From the NCBI GenBank assembly GCA_934230415.1, contig CAKQEW010000011.1, forward strand, positions 1 through 5,909: a stretch of DNA of 5,909 nucleotides, written 5' to 3'. The DNA comes from an uncultured Alphaproteobacteria bacterium (GTDB lineage Bacteria > Pseudomonadota > Alphaproteobacteria > Rs-D84). Shown piece after piece: positions 1-4,173 of this stretch. Below the pieces are notes generated by a model, which made no database searches, was not told where the DNA came from, and saw only the letters and a list, made by a program, of their open reading frames with translations. Numbering within the stretch: the first letter of the stretch is position 1; each line of letters opens with the position of its first letter. The translations under genes and the position numbers were made by a program.

Positions 1-67
1 ACAGGGAAACCCCGTATCGCCGATGGTACTTTGGCTTAAGCCACGGAAGAGTAGGTCGTCGCCAGAA
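1..67 (+). rRNA. rrf: 5S ribosomal RNA, 3' part (5' end outside window)
   Basis: The first ~67 bases match the 3' half of bacterial 5S rRNA. The CGCCGATGGTACT segment at 18-30, the GGCTTAAGCC hairpin at 33-42 and the closing GAGTAGGTCGTCGCCAG (about 49-65) are characteristic, the last being the strand that closes helix I with the missing 5' end. The form resembles alphaproteobacterial 5S. The exact 3' end cannot be fixed without the 5' strand; 65-68 is likely. It would be the last gene of an rRNA operon, since a terminator follows about 33 bases later. Confidence 0.9.
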
Positions 68-99
68 TAAATCCAGTAGTGATATAAGAACCGAAATTT

Positions 100-122
100 A
101 ACCGCCCACGTGGCGGTTTTTT
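100..122 (+). terminator. Intrinsic terminator of the rRNA operon
   Basis: The stem AACCGCC (100-106) pairs with GGCGGTT (112-118) around a 5-base loop and runs into a T-run at 117-122. It lies just downstream of the 5S rRNA and just upstream of the next promoter, so it separates the rRNA operon from the gene at 161. Confidence 0.88.
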
Positions 123-124
123 GT

Positions 125-153
125 TTGTGCGTATTGCCGGTGTGTGATATAAT
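125..153 (+). promoter_or_regulatory. Sigma70-type promoter, predicted leaderless, for the gene at 161
   Basis: A -35-like TTGTGC (125-130) is followed after 17 bases by a perfect TATAAT (148-153). Placing the last -10 base at -7 puts the transcription start at about 160, one base before the ATG at 161. There is no purine-rich Shine-Dalgarno in the seven bases between. The mRNA should therefore have essentially no 5' untranslated region. Confidence 0.75.
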
Positions 154-160
154 TCCCGGC

Positions 161-790
161 ATGACACAAGACGAAAAAATACAATCAATTCTGGATCGAA
201 TTCAGGAATTATTTGCTCATTCGGTCGGCCCACGCAATCGCCGTGAATATATGCAGCTGCATGGATTTCATGGCATTGATTGGTCATTCGGACTGACGGC
301 GGACGATATCATCAATCGGAAAATTCCGCCCGCCGTTTGTGGGTGCAGTGGAATCGCCAGCGTATTCATCAAATACGCGGGTGAATGTGGTCTGGATTGT
401 GTCGCACTGACGACCGCAATGCAAAAGGATTTAGATGGCGCCGCCCAGGATCGCAAGGATGGCAAACGTGAACGCGTTGTAAACGGTCACCAGATTATCG
501 CGGTGCGCGATGCGAATGGTGTTTTGCGTGCATTTGATCCGGGAAAGCCCGAATTGAAATACCTGGATACGCCGGTCACGGTTGGCACAATTATAAACTT
601 TAATTTTGGTGCATGTCGCATAACGGCGATTTTATCACCATCGGAATATGAAAAAATAGACACATACAAGAAATTACGCGACATCAATGTAAATGGTGGT
701 GCCGAAAAAAAGCACACCTTTGCGGGCGGGGTAAAACGGCTGCTGGGGTGGGTGCATATAAAAAATTTGTTTCAACGGGAAAATAACTGA
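161..790 (+). CDS. Transglutaminase/papain-like fold protein, function unknown
   Basis: A 209-aa protein without a signal peptide or obvious membrane segment, so probably cytosolic. The central part carries a transglutaminase-like signature in the expected order. CGCSGIASVF at 60-69 has a candidate nucleophile C62 with A66 four residues on, as in the family. NGHQIIAV at 109-116 gives H110, and RAFDPG at 123-128 gives D126. C62/H110/D126 would form the Cys-His-Asp triad of a protease, peptidase or acyl/amide-transfer enzyme. C60 is an alternative nucleophile. The basic C-terminus (about 169-209) shows no recognised domain. I chose ATG 161 because the in-frame ATG at 110 lies inside the rRNA terminator hairpin and the promoter -10 sits at 148-153. 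It forms its own transcription unit, with a terminator 7 bases after the stop. The triad is a pattern reading; substrate and exact family are unknown. Gene call firm, fold call moderate. Confidence 0.8.
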   Translation: MTQDEKIQSILDRIQELFAHSVGPRNRREYMQLHGFHGIDWSFGLTADDIINRKIPPAVCGCSGIASVFIKYAGECGLDCVALTTAMQKDLDGAAQDRKDGKRERVVNGHQIIAVRDANGVLRAFDPGKPELKYLDTPVTVGTIINFNFGACRITAILSPSEYEKIDTYKKLRDINVNGGAEKKHTFAGGVKRLLGWVHIKNLFQRENN

Positions 791-796
791 TTTACC

Positions 797-819
797 ACCG
801 CCACAATGTGGCGGTTTTT
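797..819 (+). terminator. Intrinsic terminator after the transglutaminase-like gene
   Basis: An 8-bp stem ACCGCCAC (797-804) / GTGGCGGT (808-815) with a 3-base loop is followed by T's at 815-819. It starts 7 bases after the stop codon, and its T-run ends two bases before the -35 box of the next promoter. The stem core is the same ACCGCC/GGCGGT as in the terminator at 100-122. Confidence 0.88.
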
Positions 820-821
820 AT

Positions 822-849
822 TTGCCATTTGCAGACGGCGTGGTACAAT
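822..849 (+). promoter_or_regulatory. Promoter, predicted leaderless, for the kinase-like gene
   Basis: TTGCCA (822-827, five of six to consensus) is followed after 16 bases by TACAAT (844-849, five of six). The predicted +1 is base 856, which is the A of the start codon. No Shine-Dalgarno fits in the six bases between the -10 and the ATG. This is the same arrangement as for the gene at 161. Confidence 0.72.
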
Positions 850-855
850 TACCTT

Positions 856-1719
856 ATGAAGAAATATCGTGATGATTTAACTGGCCCGCGGGGCAGTTTG
901 CCGCCACAGTTACTGGCGGGGATTTCGCGTGACCAGATTGCCGATGCAACGCGCGGTTTTGTTGCCAGTGTAAACGCGTTGGGCGTGGATTTCCATCGTC
1001 AATTGGCCGCGCGTCATACGACCCCAATTGCACGTATTGCCGATATTAAATTGATGCCGCCACGTCTGTTGGGGCATGATACCAAAATAGAATATGTTGC
1101 CAGTGGCGCCCAGGGCAGTGTCTATAAACTGACCATTGGGGGTAATCCATTTGCGCTGAAAATCAATCGCCAGCCATATTTTATCACGTCAGAGTTGGAC
1201 AGTATGTATTTGACGCGTCGTGCACGTAATGTATTTAATCGGTCGTATATTGGTTCGCGATTTGAATATAATCGCAAAGAGTACACTTGGATTCTGATGG
1301 ATTGGGTTGAGGGCAATCGTGCAAACAGTTTTGAATTGGCGCGCGAAAAATTGTTTTATGCCAATTTGACCAAGGGGTTAACATACGGCGACGCGCGTGC
1401 CGATAATATCAAGGACGGGCGCGTTATTGATATGGGTGGCCTGTATAAGCATGAAATGAAATTGTCGCGCGCCGAAATTGATACGGTGAAAAAAATGGTC
1501 CATGCCATGAAGACCGAGAGTTGGGACAAGTTCATCGCGATGATTGACACCGCGTCACAGCGCACCCCCGCGATAATAGAGTACCTGTTTTTCTATATGA
1601 ATATGTTGCGTTTTGAAATGCCGGCGCGATTTGAAAAGTATCGCGATATTGTGTCGGCATATTTTCGTATGTTGCCCGCCAAGGCAGATGAATATGTGCG
1701 TCATGGTCTGTTACGTTAA
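856..1719 (+). CDS. Divergent protein-kinase-fold protein, function unknown
   Basis: A 287-aa protein with kinase-fold landmarks in order. SGAQGSVYKL at 83-92 resembles the glycine-rich loop. FALKI at 99-103 gives the beta-3 lysine K102, and E113 in TSELDS is a possible helix-C glutamate. WILMDWVEG at 145-153 resembles the hinge. YGDARADN at 177-184 resembles the catalytic loop, with D179 and N184, and VIDMGG at 190-195 gives D192 in place of DFG. The GD....N form is closer to aminoglycoside-phosphotransferase and effector-type kinases than to the HRD of eukaryote-like kinases. Only 13 residues separate D179 from D192, a shortened beta hairpin. About 75 residues precede the glycine loop, and a helical C-lobe follows. 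No signal peptide or membrane segment is seen. ATG 856 is favoured over 808, which lies in the preceding terminator. The catalytic residues look intact, so activity is possible; the substrate is unknown. Confidence 0.82.
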   Translation: MKKYRDDLTGPRGSLPPQLLAGISRDQIADATRGFVASVNALGVDFHRQLAARHTTPIARIADIKLMPPRLLGHDTKIEYVASGAQGSVYKLTIGGNPFALKINRQPYFITSELDSMYLTRRARNVFNRSYIGSRFEYNRKEYTWILMDWVEGNRANSFELAREKLFYANLTKGLTYGDARADNIKDGRVIDMGGLYKHEMKLSRAEIDTVKKMVHAMKTESWDKFIAMIDTASQRTPAIIEYLFFYMNMLRFEMPARFEKYRDIVSAYFRMLPAKADEYVRHGLLR

Positions 1720-1723
1720 CGTT

Positions 1724-1759
1724 AAAAAAAAGCACCACGTCTGTGGTGCTTCTTTTTTT
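1724..1759. terminator. Bidirectional intrinsic terminator between convergent genes
   Basis: A 9-bp stem AAGCACCAC (1730-1738) / GTGGTGCTT (1743-1751) with loop GTCT is flanked by seven A's on the left (1724-1730) and seven T's on the right (1753-1759). Each strand therefore reads as a hairpin followed by a U-run. It serves both the kinase-like gene and the minus-strand operon ending at 1777. Confidence 0.92.
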
Positions 1760-1776
1760 ACGATGATGGTCGGGCC

Positions 1777-2079
1777 CTAGTTACTGTAATTGCAATCATT
1801 TTCGAACTTGTATGTGCCTACGGAGTCTGTGTACTTTTTGTCTGCCGGTGCATAGCACGATGTTATGCCACCGGTGTTTTTGTCGGGTGACGTTGCAGCA
1901 ACGCCATTGATTGTTGGACATTTGATACAGTCACCACCACTGGTTGACAAGCGGCCATTGCCGGAATAATAATATCCCGGTTTGCATGATGAATATGTCC
2001 TGGTTGTTGCCACACAATCAGCAAATGCATTGTTTGCCGCCAACATACCGATAAAGCCAATCAAAATAAATTTTTTCAT
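1777..2079 (-). CDS. Small exported cysteine-rich protein (second gene of pair)
   Basis: A 100-aa protein with a clear Sec signal peptide (MKKFILIGFIGMLAANNAFA, cleavage predicted before D21). The mature part of about 80 residues has six cysteines, arranged DC, SCKPGYYY, GDCIKCP, TSCY and NDCNY. The C..GYY, C..CP and G.TSCY pattern resembles Cys-rich repeats I recall from uncultured gut Alphaproteobacteria; it suggests a disulfide-stabilised periplasmic or surface protein. The residue before the first mature Cys is Asp, which argues against a lipoprotein. Start 2079 is supported by AAGGA (2086-2090, minus strand) six bases upstream and by the signal peptide. Sixteen bases separate it from the upstream gene's stop, so the two are probably co-transcribed. 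Function unknown. Confidence 0.85.
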   Translation of the reverse strand: MKKFILIGFIGMLAANNAFADCVATTRTYSSCKPGYYYSGNGRLSTSGGDCIKCPTINGVAATSPDKNTGGITSCYAPADKKYTDSVGTYKFENDCNYSN

Positions 2080-2095
2080 GATTAATCCTTTATAA

Positions 2096-2476
2096 TCAGA
2101 TGCCACCACAGTTCATGCATAATTTCCGGCCATTACTGTCCGTCATTTGTACCGTAGAATATCTGTATGAATATGTCTTGGATTCCGTGCCGGTGCATGT
2201 ACCATAGTTTTGTTGACGGTATCCTTTGCTATCGGCGGCCAGTGTCGTGGAACTGCGGGTGCATGTACTGCTTTTTAATGCGGACCATCCCGTCGGACAA
2301 GTGTATTCCACAACGTAGCAACTGGGACATGCGTACCCAGTGGTCTTTGAACCACATGCTGCCGTGCTGGTGGTTACCAGAACCAATGGACATTGTTCCA
2401 GATCATCCAAGTTCACAGCGACGGCCGGATGTGCAACCATTGCAATTCCCAAAATAAATATCAGATGTTTTTTCAT
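2096..2476 (-). CDS. Small exported cysteine-rich protein (first gene of pair)
   Basis: A 126-aa protein with a signal peptide (MKKHLIFILGIAMVAHPAVA) and a mature part of about 106 residues. It has nine cysteines, including ACPSC and CMNC pairs, and is rich in Thr, Ser and Tyr. No transmembrane segment follows the signal. The odd cysteine count means at least one free, ligand-binding or intermolecular thiol. ATG 2476 is chosen over the upstream in-frame ATG at 2551. It begins the signal peptide, has a GGGGGA Shine-Dalgarno-like run (about 2482-2487, minus strand) just upstream, and lies downstream of the promoter -10 at 2501-2506. First gene of a two-gene operon with the Cys-rich gene at 1777-2079. 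No function is recognised; a lineage-specific envelope protein is most likely. Confidence 0.82.
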   Translation of the reverse strand: MKKHLIFILGIAMVAHPAVAVNLDDLEQCPLVLVTTSTAACGSKTTGYACPSCYVVEYTCPTGWSALKSSTCTRSSTTLAADSKGYRQQNYGTCTGTESKTYSYRYSTVQMTDSNGRKLCMNCGGI

Positions 2477-2500
2477 TCTTTTCCCCCGACTTATGCAGCA

Positions 2501-2528
2501 ATTATAAAACATACACAATAAAACACAA
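2501..2528 (-). promoter_or_regulatory. Promoter of the cysteine-rich secreted operon
   Basis: On the minus strand, TTGTGT (2523-2528) is followed after 16 bases by a perfect TATAAT (2501-2506). Predicted +1 is about 2494, giving a leader of about 18 bases that includes the GGGGGA ribosome binding site. The -35 hexamer doubles as one arm of the hairpin that follows tsaC. Confidence 0.65.
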
Positions 2529-2539
2529 GATGTTTGTGT
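2516..2539 (-). terminator. Weak terminator-like hairpin after tsaC
   Basis: On the minus strand, five bases after the tsaC stop, ACACAA (2534-2539) pairs with TTGTGT (2523-2528) around a 5-base loop. TTTATT follows (2517-2522). Only 6 bp with two G-C pairs, so termination would be weak and tsaC transcripts may read into the secreted-protein operon. Confidence 0.4.
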
Positions 2540-2543
2540 GATA

Positions 2544-3119
2544 TTATTCAATTGTAACCGCGCCCGCGCGGACGATTTTTATCGTGTCACCACCGGTCAG
2601 TATTGCAACCGTGCTGGGCGCGCCACCCATTGGGGCATATGCATTATCAATAACAATTATTTCTGGAAATTGTGCACGAATGGCGTCTGCACTGGTCAGT
2701 GGTGGCATCCCAGATACATTTGCCGATGTCGTTGCCAGACAGTGCCCACGCACAACCCCGCACAGGTCATGAAATGGTTTATAGTTTGGCACACGCACAC
2801 CACCAAATGACATGGTGTCGGTATCGCCAACCGGCACGCCCAGTGTCAGTGCACCCGGCCAATACCGCGCCGCCAAATCAAATGCAATCTTTGGGTAATC
2901 AGCCATATACCCGCCCAGGTGCGCCAGTGAATCTGACATGATAATCAAATGCTTTTCATGCGGGCGCTGTTTAATCTGGAACAGTGCGTCCGCCCCCGCG
3001 CGTGTTGGCAATGCGCCCAGTCCCCACACGGTATCGGTTGGAAACGCAATCACACCACCGGCATCCAGGTGCGCGTTTAATTTTTTGATAAATTCAGGGT
3101 TTGTTAAATCTGTTGTCAT
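2544..3119 (-). CDS. tsaC: L-threonylcarbamoyladenylate synthase, TsaC/YrdC type
   Basis: A 191-aa cytosolic enzyme of the YrdC/Sua5 family. It makes threonylcarbamoyl-AMP from threonine, bicarbonate and ATP, the first step of t6A37 formation in ANN-decoding tRNAs. The TsaB/TsaD/TsaE proteins then transfer the group to tRNA. Family motifs run the full length: FPTDTVWGLG (26-35), KQRP (50-53), WPGALTL (88-94), GVRVPN (107-112), TTSANVSG (130-137), PSTV (168-171) and RAG (184-186). The length fits the short TsaC form; the Sua5 C-terminal domain is absent. ATG 3119 is chosen over the longer in-frame start at 3290. That extension would cross both divergent promoters, and the YrdC domain begins soon after 3119. 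The promoter -10 ends 10 bases upstream with no Shine-Dalgarno, so the mRNA is nearly leaderless. Confidence 0.95.
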   Translation of the reverse strand: MTTDLTNPEFIKKLNAHLDAGGVIAFPTDTVWGLGALPTRAGADALFQIKQRPHEKHLIIMSDSLAHLGGYMADYPKIAFDLAARYWPGALTLGVPVGDTDTMSFGGVRVPNYKPFHDLCGVVRGHCLATTSANVSGMPPLTSADAIRAQFPEIIVIDNAYAPMGGAPSTVAILTGGDTIKIVRAGAVTIE

Positions 3120-3129
3120 AATGATGGCA

Positions 3130-3157
3130 AGTATAATCCGTCGCCACCACATGTAAA
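3130..3157 (-). promoter_or_regulatory. tsaC promoter, nearly leaderless
   Basis: On the minus strand TTTACA (3152-3157, five of six) is followed after 16 bases by TATACT (3130-3135, five of six). Predicted +1 is about 3123, four bases before the ATG at 3119, and no Shine-Dalgarno is present. It is arranged back to back with the promoter at 3179-3206. Confidence 0.65.
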
Positions 3158-3178
3158 GGTAAAAAAACAATGTTTTTA

Positions 3179-3206
3179 TTGCGTCACCATAAATATACGG
3201 TACAAT
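3179..3206 (+). promoter_or_regulatory. Promoter of the small exported-protein gene at 3247
   Basis: TTGCGT (3179-3184) is followed after 16 bases by TACAAT (3201-3206), the same -10 as at 844. Predicted +1 is about 3213, giving a leader of about 34 bases with a purine-rich stretch and the AAGG ribosome binding site. The divergent tsaC -35 box lies about 20 bases away. Confidence 0.6.
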
Positions 3207-3246
3207 CCGCGTGTATGGAGAGGGGAACAGACCAAAAGGTATTAAT

Positions 3247-3495
3247 ATGAAGAAATCTGTTCTGTTATCTTTGGTGGTCGTGCTGTGCACAGGCGCCGCA
3301 TTTGCATCAGATTATTATCAGGTTCGCACCAATGATTGTCGTATGGAATCAATGCAGAATGTGTTGGATCGTGCAACGGCTGCGCGCCGTGCTGTTATTA
3401 CCGTGGTTCGCTGTGACCAGGTGGTTCGGCGATATCGTCCGACATATGTGCCAGACGTTACGCATACACGTGTTCGCGCGGTATGTGGTAAATAA
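3247..3495 (+). CDS. Small exported protein, function unknown
   Basis: An 82-aa protein with a Sec signal peptide (MKKSVLLSLVVVLCTGAAFA, cleavage predicted before S21). The mature part of about 62 residues is rich in Arg, Val and Tyr and has three cysteines (in NDCRM, VRCDQ and VCGK). It looks like a small basic periplasmic protein; no domain is recognised. ATG 3247 is chosen over the in-frame ATG at 3211, because it begins the signal peptide and has AAGG (3236-3239) seven bases upstream, while 3211 lies at or before the predicted +1. It is a single-gene unit with its own promoter and terminator, and is convergent with the VIT-type gene. Confidence 0.78.
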   Translation: MKKSVLLSLVVVLCTGAAFASDYYQVRTNDCRMESMQNVLDRATAARRAVITVVRCDQVVRRYRPTYVPDVTHTRVRAVCGK

Positions 3496-3501
3496 TGCGC
3501 A

Positions 3502-3524
3502 CGCCCCATATGGGGCGCTTTTTT
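3502..3524 (+). terminator. Intrinsic terminator after the small exported-protein gene
   Basis: The perfect 16-base inverted repeat CGCCCCAT/ATGGGGCG (3502-3517) forms a GC-rich stem and is followed by six T's (3519-3524). It starts 7 bases after the stop at 3495. The T-run overlaps the TAA of the convergent gene (3523-3525). On the minus strand the hairpin has no clean U-run, so it should work mainly on the plus strand. Confidence 0.88.
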
Positions 3525-4017
3525 ATATGTTCACCCCCAGAAAGTATTTTGCAACCTGGCCAATTATAAATCCCGCCCCAGATACGCCCGCGCATACGCC
3601 CAGCATTTCAAATGCGCGTCGCCACCATGCGCGCCCGCCGGTGCGACCGGCCCCCCAGTTAAATACAAATATTATCAGTACGGCCAACACAAACGTTGCA
3701 AACAATGCGGTCGTGCGGTTTGCAATGCACACAAACGGGATTATCAGCACCACGCATGTCAGCATATATGCCACACCGGTATACAGTCCAGCGCGCAGTG
3801 GGGATTGACCGTCGCCTGCCTTGTGCGCCAGATAGTTTGACGCCGCCATTGACAGGCCGGCCGTGATTGATGCAATTATCGCGGTCAGAACTATGTCGCG
3901 GCGGTGTGGCATCGTAAATGCAATCCCGGCAATCAGCCCGGTCAGCGATACCAACGCATCATGCATCCCCAGCACGGTCGCCCCCACCGGTGTAAAATTT
4001 TTATTTTCGCATTTCAT
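3523..4017 (-). CDS. Short VIT1/CCC1-family membrane protein, putative metal transporter
   Basis: A 164-aa, very hydrophobic protein with about five predicted membrane segments (roughly 15-35, 41-62, 80-98, 102-120 and 138-160). The first two resemble VIT1/CCC1 (DUF125) iron/manganese transporters. LGMHDALVSLTGLIAGIAF at 16-34 carries the family's conserved TM1 aspartate (D20), and LSMAASNYLAHKA at 55-67 matches the TM2 SMAA.EY block. Two differences stand out. The usual TM2 glutamate after MAA(G/S) is N61 here, and only about 17 residues join TM2 to TM3, so the cytosolic metal-binding domain of full VIT1 proteins is missing. Family members export Fe2+ or Mn2+ from the cytoplasm. The substrate here is uncertain. 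ATG 4017 has only a weak GAG-type ribosome binding site, and an in-frame stop lies immediately upstream. No convincing promoter was seen. Confidence 0.82.
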   Translation of the reverse strand: MKCENKNFTPVGATVLGMHDALVSLTGLIAGIAFTMPHRRDIVLTAIIASITAGLSMAASNYLAHKAGDGQSPLRAGLYTGVAYMLTCVVLIIPFVCIANRTTALFATFVLAVLIIFVFNWGAGRTGGRAWWRRAFEMLGVCAGVSGAGFIIGQVAKYFLGVNI

Positions 4018-4018
4018 T

Positions 4019-4084
4019 TTATCTCATTAATCGTACAGCAAACCCGGTAATCGCGCCCCAGGAATCTTTTGAAATCAGGTACAT
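4019..4084 (-). CDS. Possible 21-aa small ORF upstream of the VIT-type gene
   Basis: An ATG at 4084 (minus strand) opens 21 codons (MYLISKDSWGAITGFAVRLM then R) and stops at 4019-4021, one base before the VIT-type ATG at 4017. The middle is hydrophobic, like part of a membrane segment. The GC-rich content of 4041-4062 contrasts with the A-rich bases from 4085 on. Against it: no Shine-Dalgarno and no clear promoter. It could be a coupled leader peptide, a small membrane protein, or chance. Confidence 0.25.
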   Translation of the reverse strand: MYLISKDSWGAITGFAVRLMR

Positions 4085-4097
4085 AAAAAAATACAAA
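4069..4097 (+). promoter_or_regulatory. Candidate ppdK promoter
   Basis: TTGAAA (4069-4074, five of six) is followed after 17 bases by TACAAA (4092-4097, four of six). Predicted +1 is about 4104, giving a leader of about 70 bases before the ppdK ATG. A second, weaker pair, TTGCAT (4116-4121) and CAAAAT (4139-4144) at 17-base spacing, is possible. Confidence 0.45.
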
Positions 4098-4126
4098 AAT
4101 TGTGAAGATTTTCTCTTGCATTTCCA

Positions 4127-4157
4127 GGGTTTTTTGCCCAAAATCACAGGGCTTTTT
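4127..4157 (+). promoter_or_regulatory. ppdK leader with competing short hairpins
   Basis: In the ppdK leader, GGG (4127-4129) can pair with CCC (4137-4139), or GCCC (4136-4139) can pair with GGGC (4149-4152), which is followed by TTTTT (4153-4157). The two pairings share the CCC and exclude each other, as in an attenuator. Stems of 3-4 bp are weak, so this is only a candidate. The ribosome binding site follows at 4164-4168. Confidence 0.2.
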
Positions 4158-4173
4158 AATTAAAGGAGAAACC

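Noticed and set aside
68..99. A tRNA or second rRNA gene between the 5S rRNA and its terminator
   Set aside because: Only 32 A/T-rich bases without cloverleaf arms; simply spacer.
110..160. Upstream in-frame ATG giving a 226-aa version of the transglutaminase-like protein
   Set aside because: The extra 17 codons lie in the rRNA terminator hairpin, the T-run and the promoter; the -10 at 148-153 fits a start at 161.
808..855. Upstream in-frame ATG giving a 303-aa version of the kinase-like protein
   Set aside because: It starts inside the terminator stem at 808-815 and would read through the promoter; the -10 at 844-849 fits a start at 856.
2017..2023. Lipoprotein signal in the 100-aa Cys-rich protein
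   Set aside because: The residue before the first mature cysteine is Asp, which does not fit a lipobox; Sec cleavage after AFA is more likely.
2167..2457. 96-aa plus-strand open frame
   Set aside because: Antisense to the Cys-rich gene, which has a signal peptide, ribosome binding site and promoter; the open frame mirrors its Cys/Thr-rich codons.
3120..3290. N-terminal extension of TsaC to 248 aa
   Set aside because: It overlaps the divergent gene at 3247 and both promoters, and TsaC of about 190 residues is complete from 3119.
3302..3808. 168-aa plus-strand open frame
   Set aside because: It begins inside the small exported-protein gene, crosses its terminator and is antisense to the VIT-type gene; a shadow frame.
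4023..4160. Plus-strand open stretch of about 46 codons ending just before the ppdK ribosome binding site
   Set aside because: It has no start codon or ribosome binding site, runs through the candidate promoter and leader, and resembles no protein I recognise.
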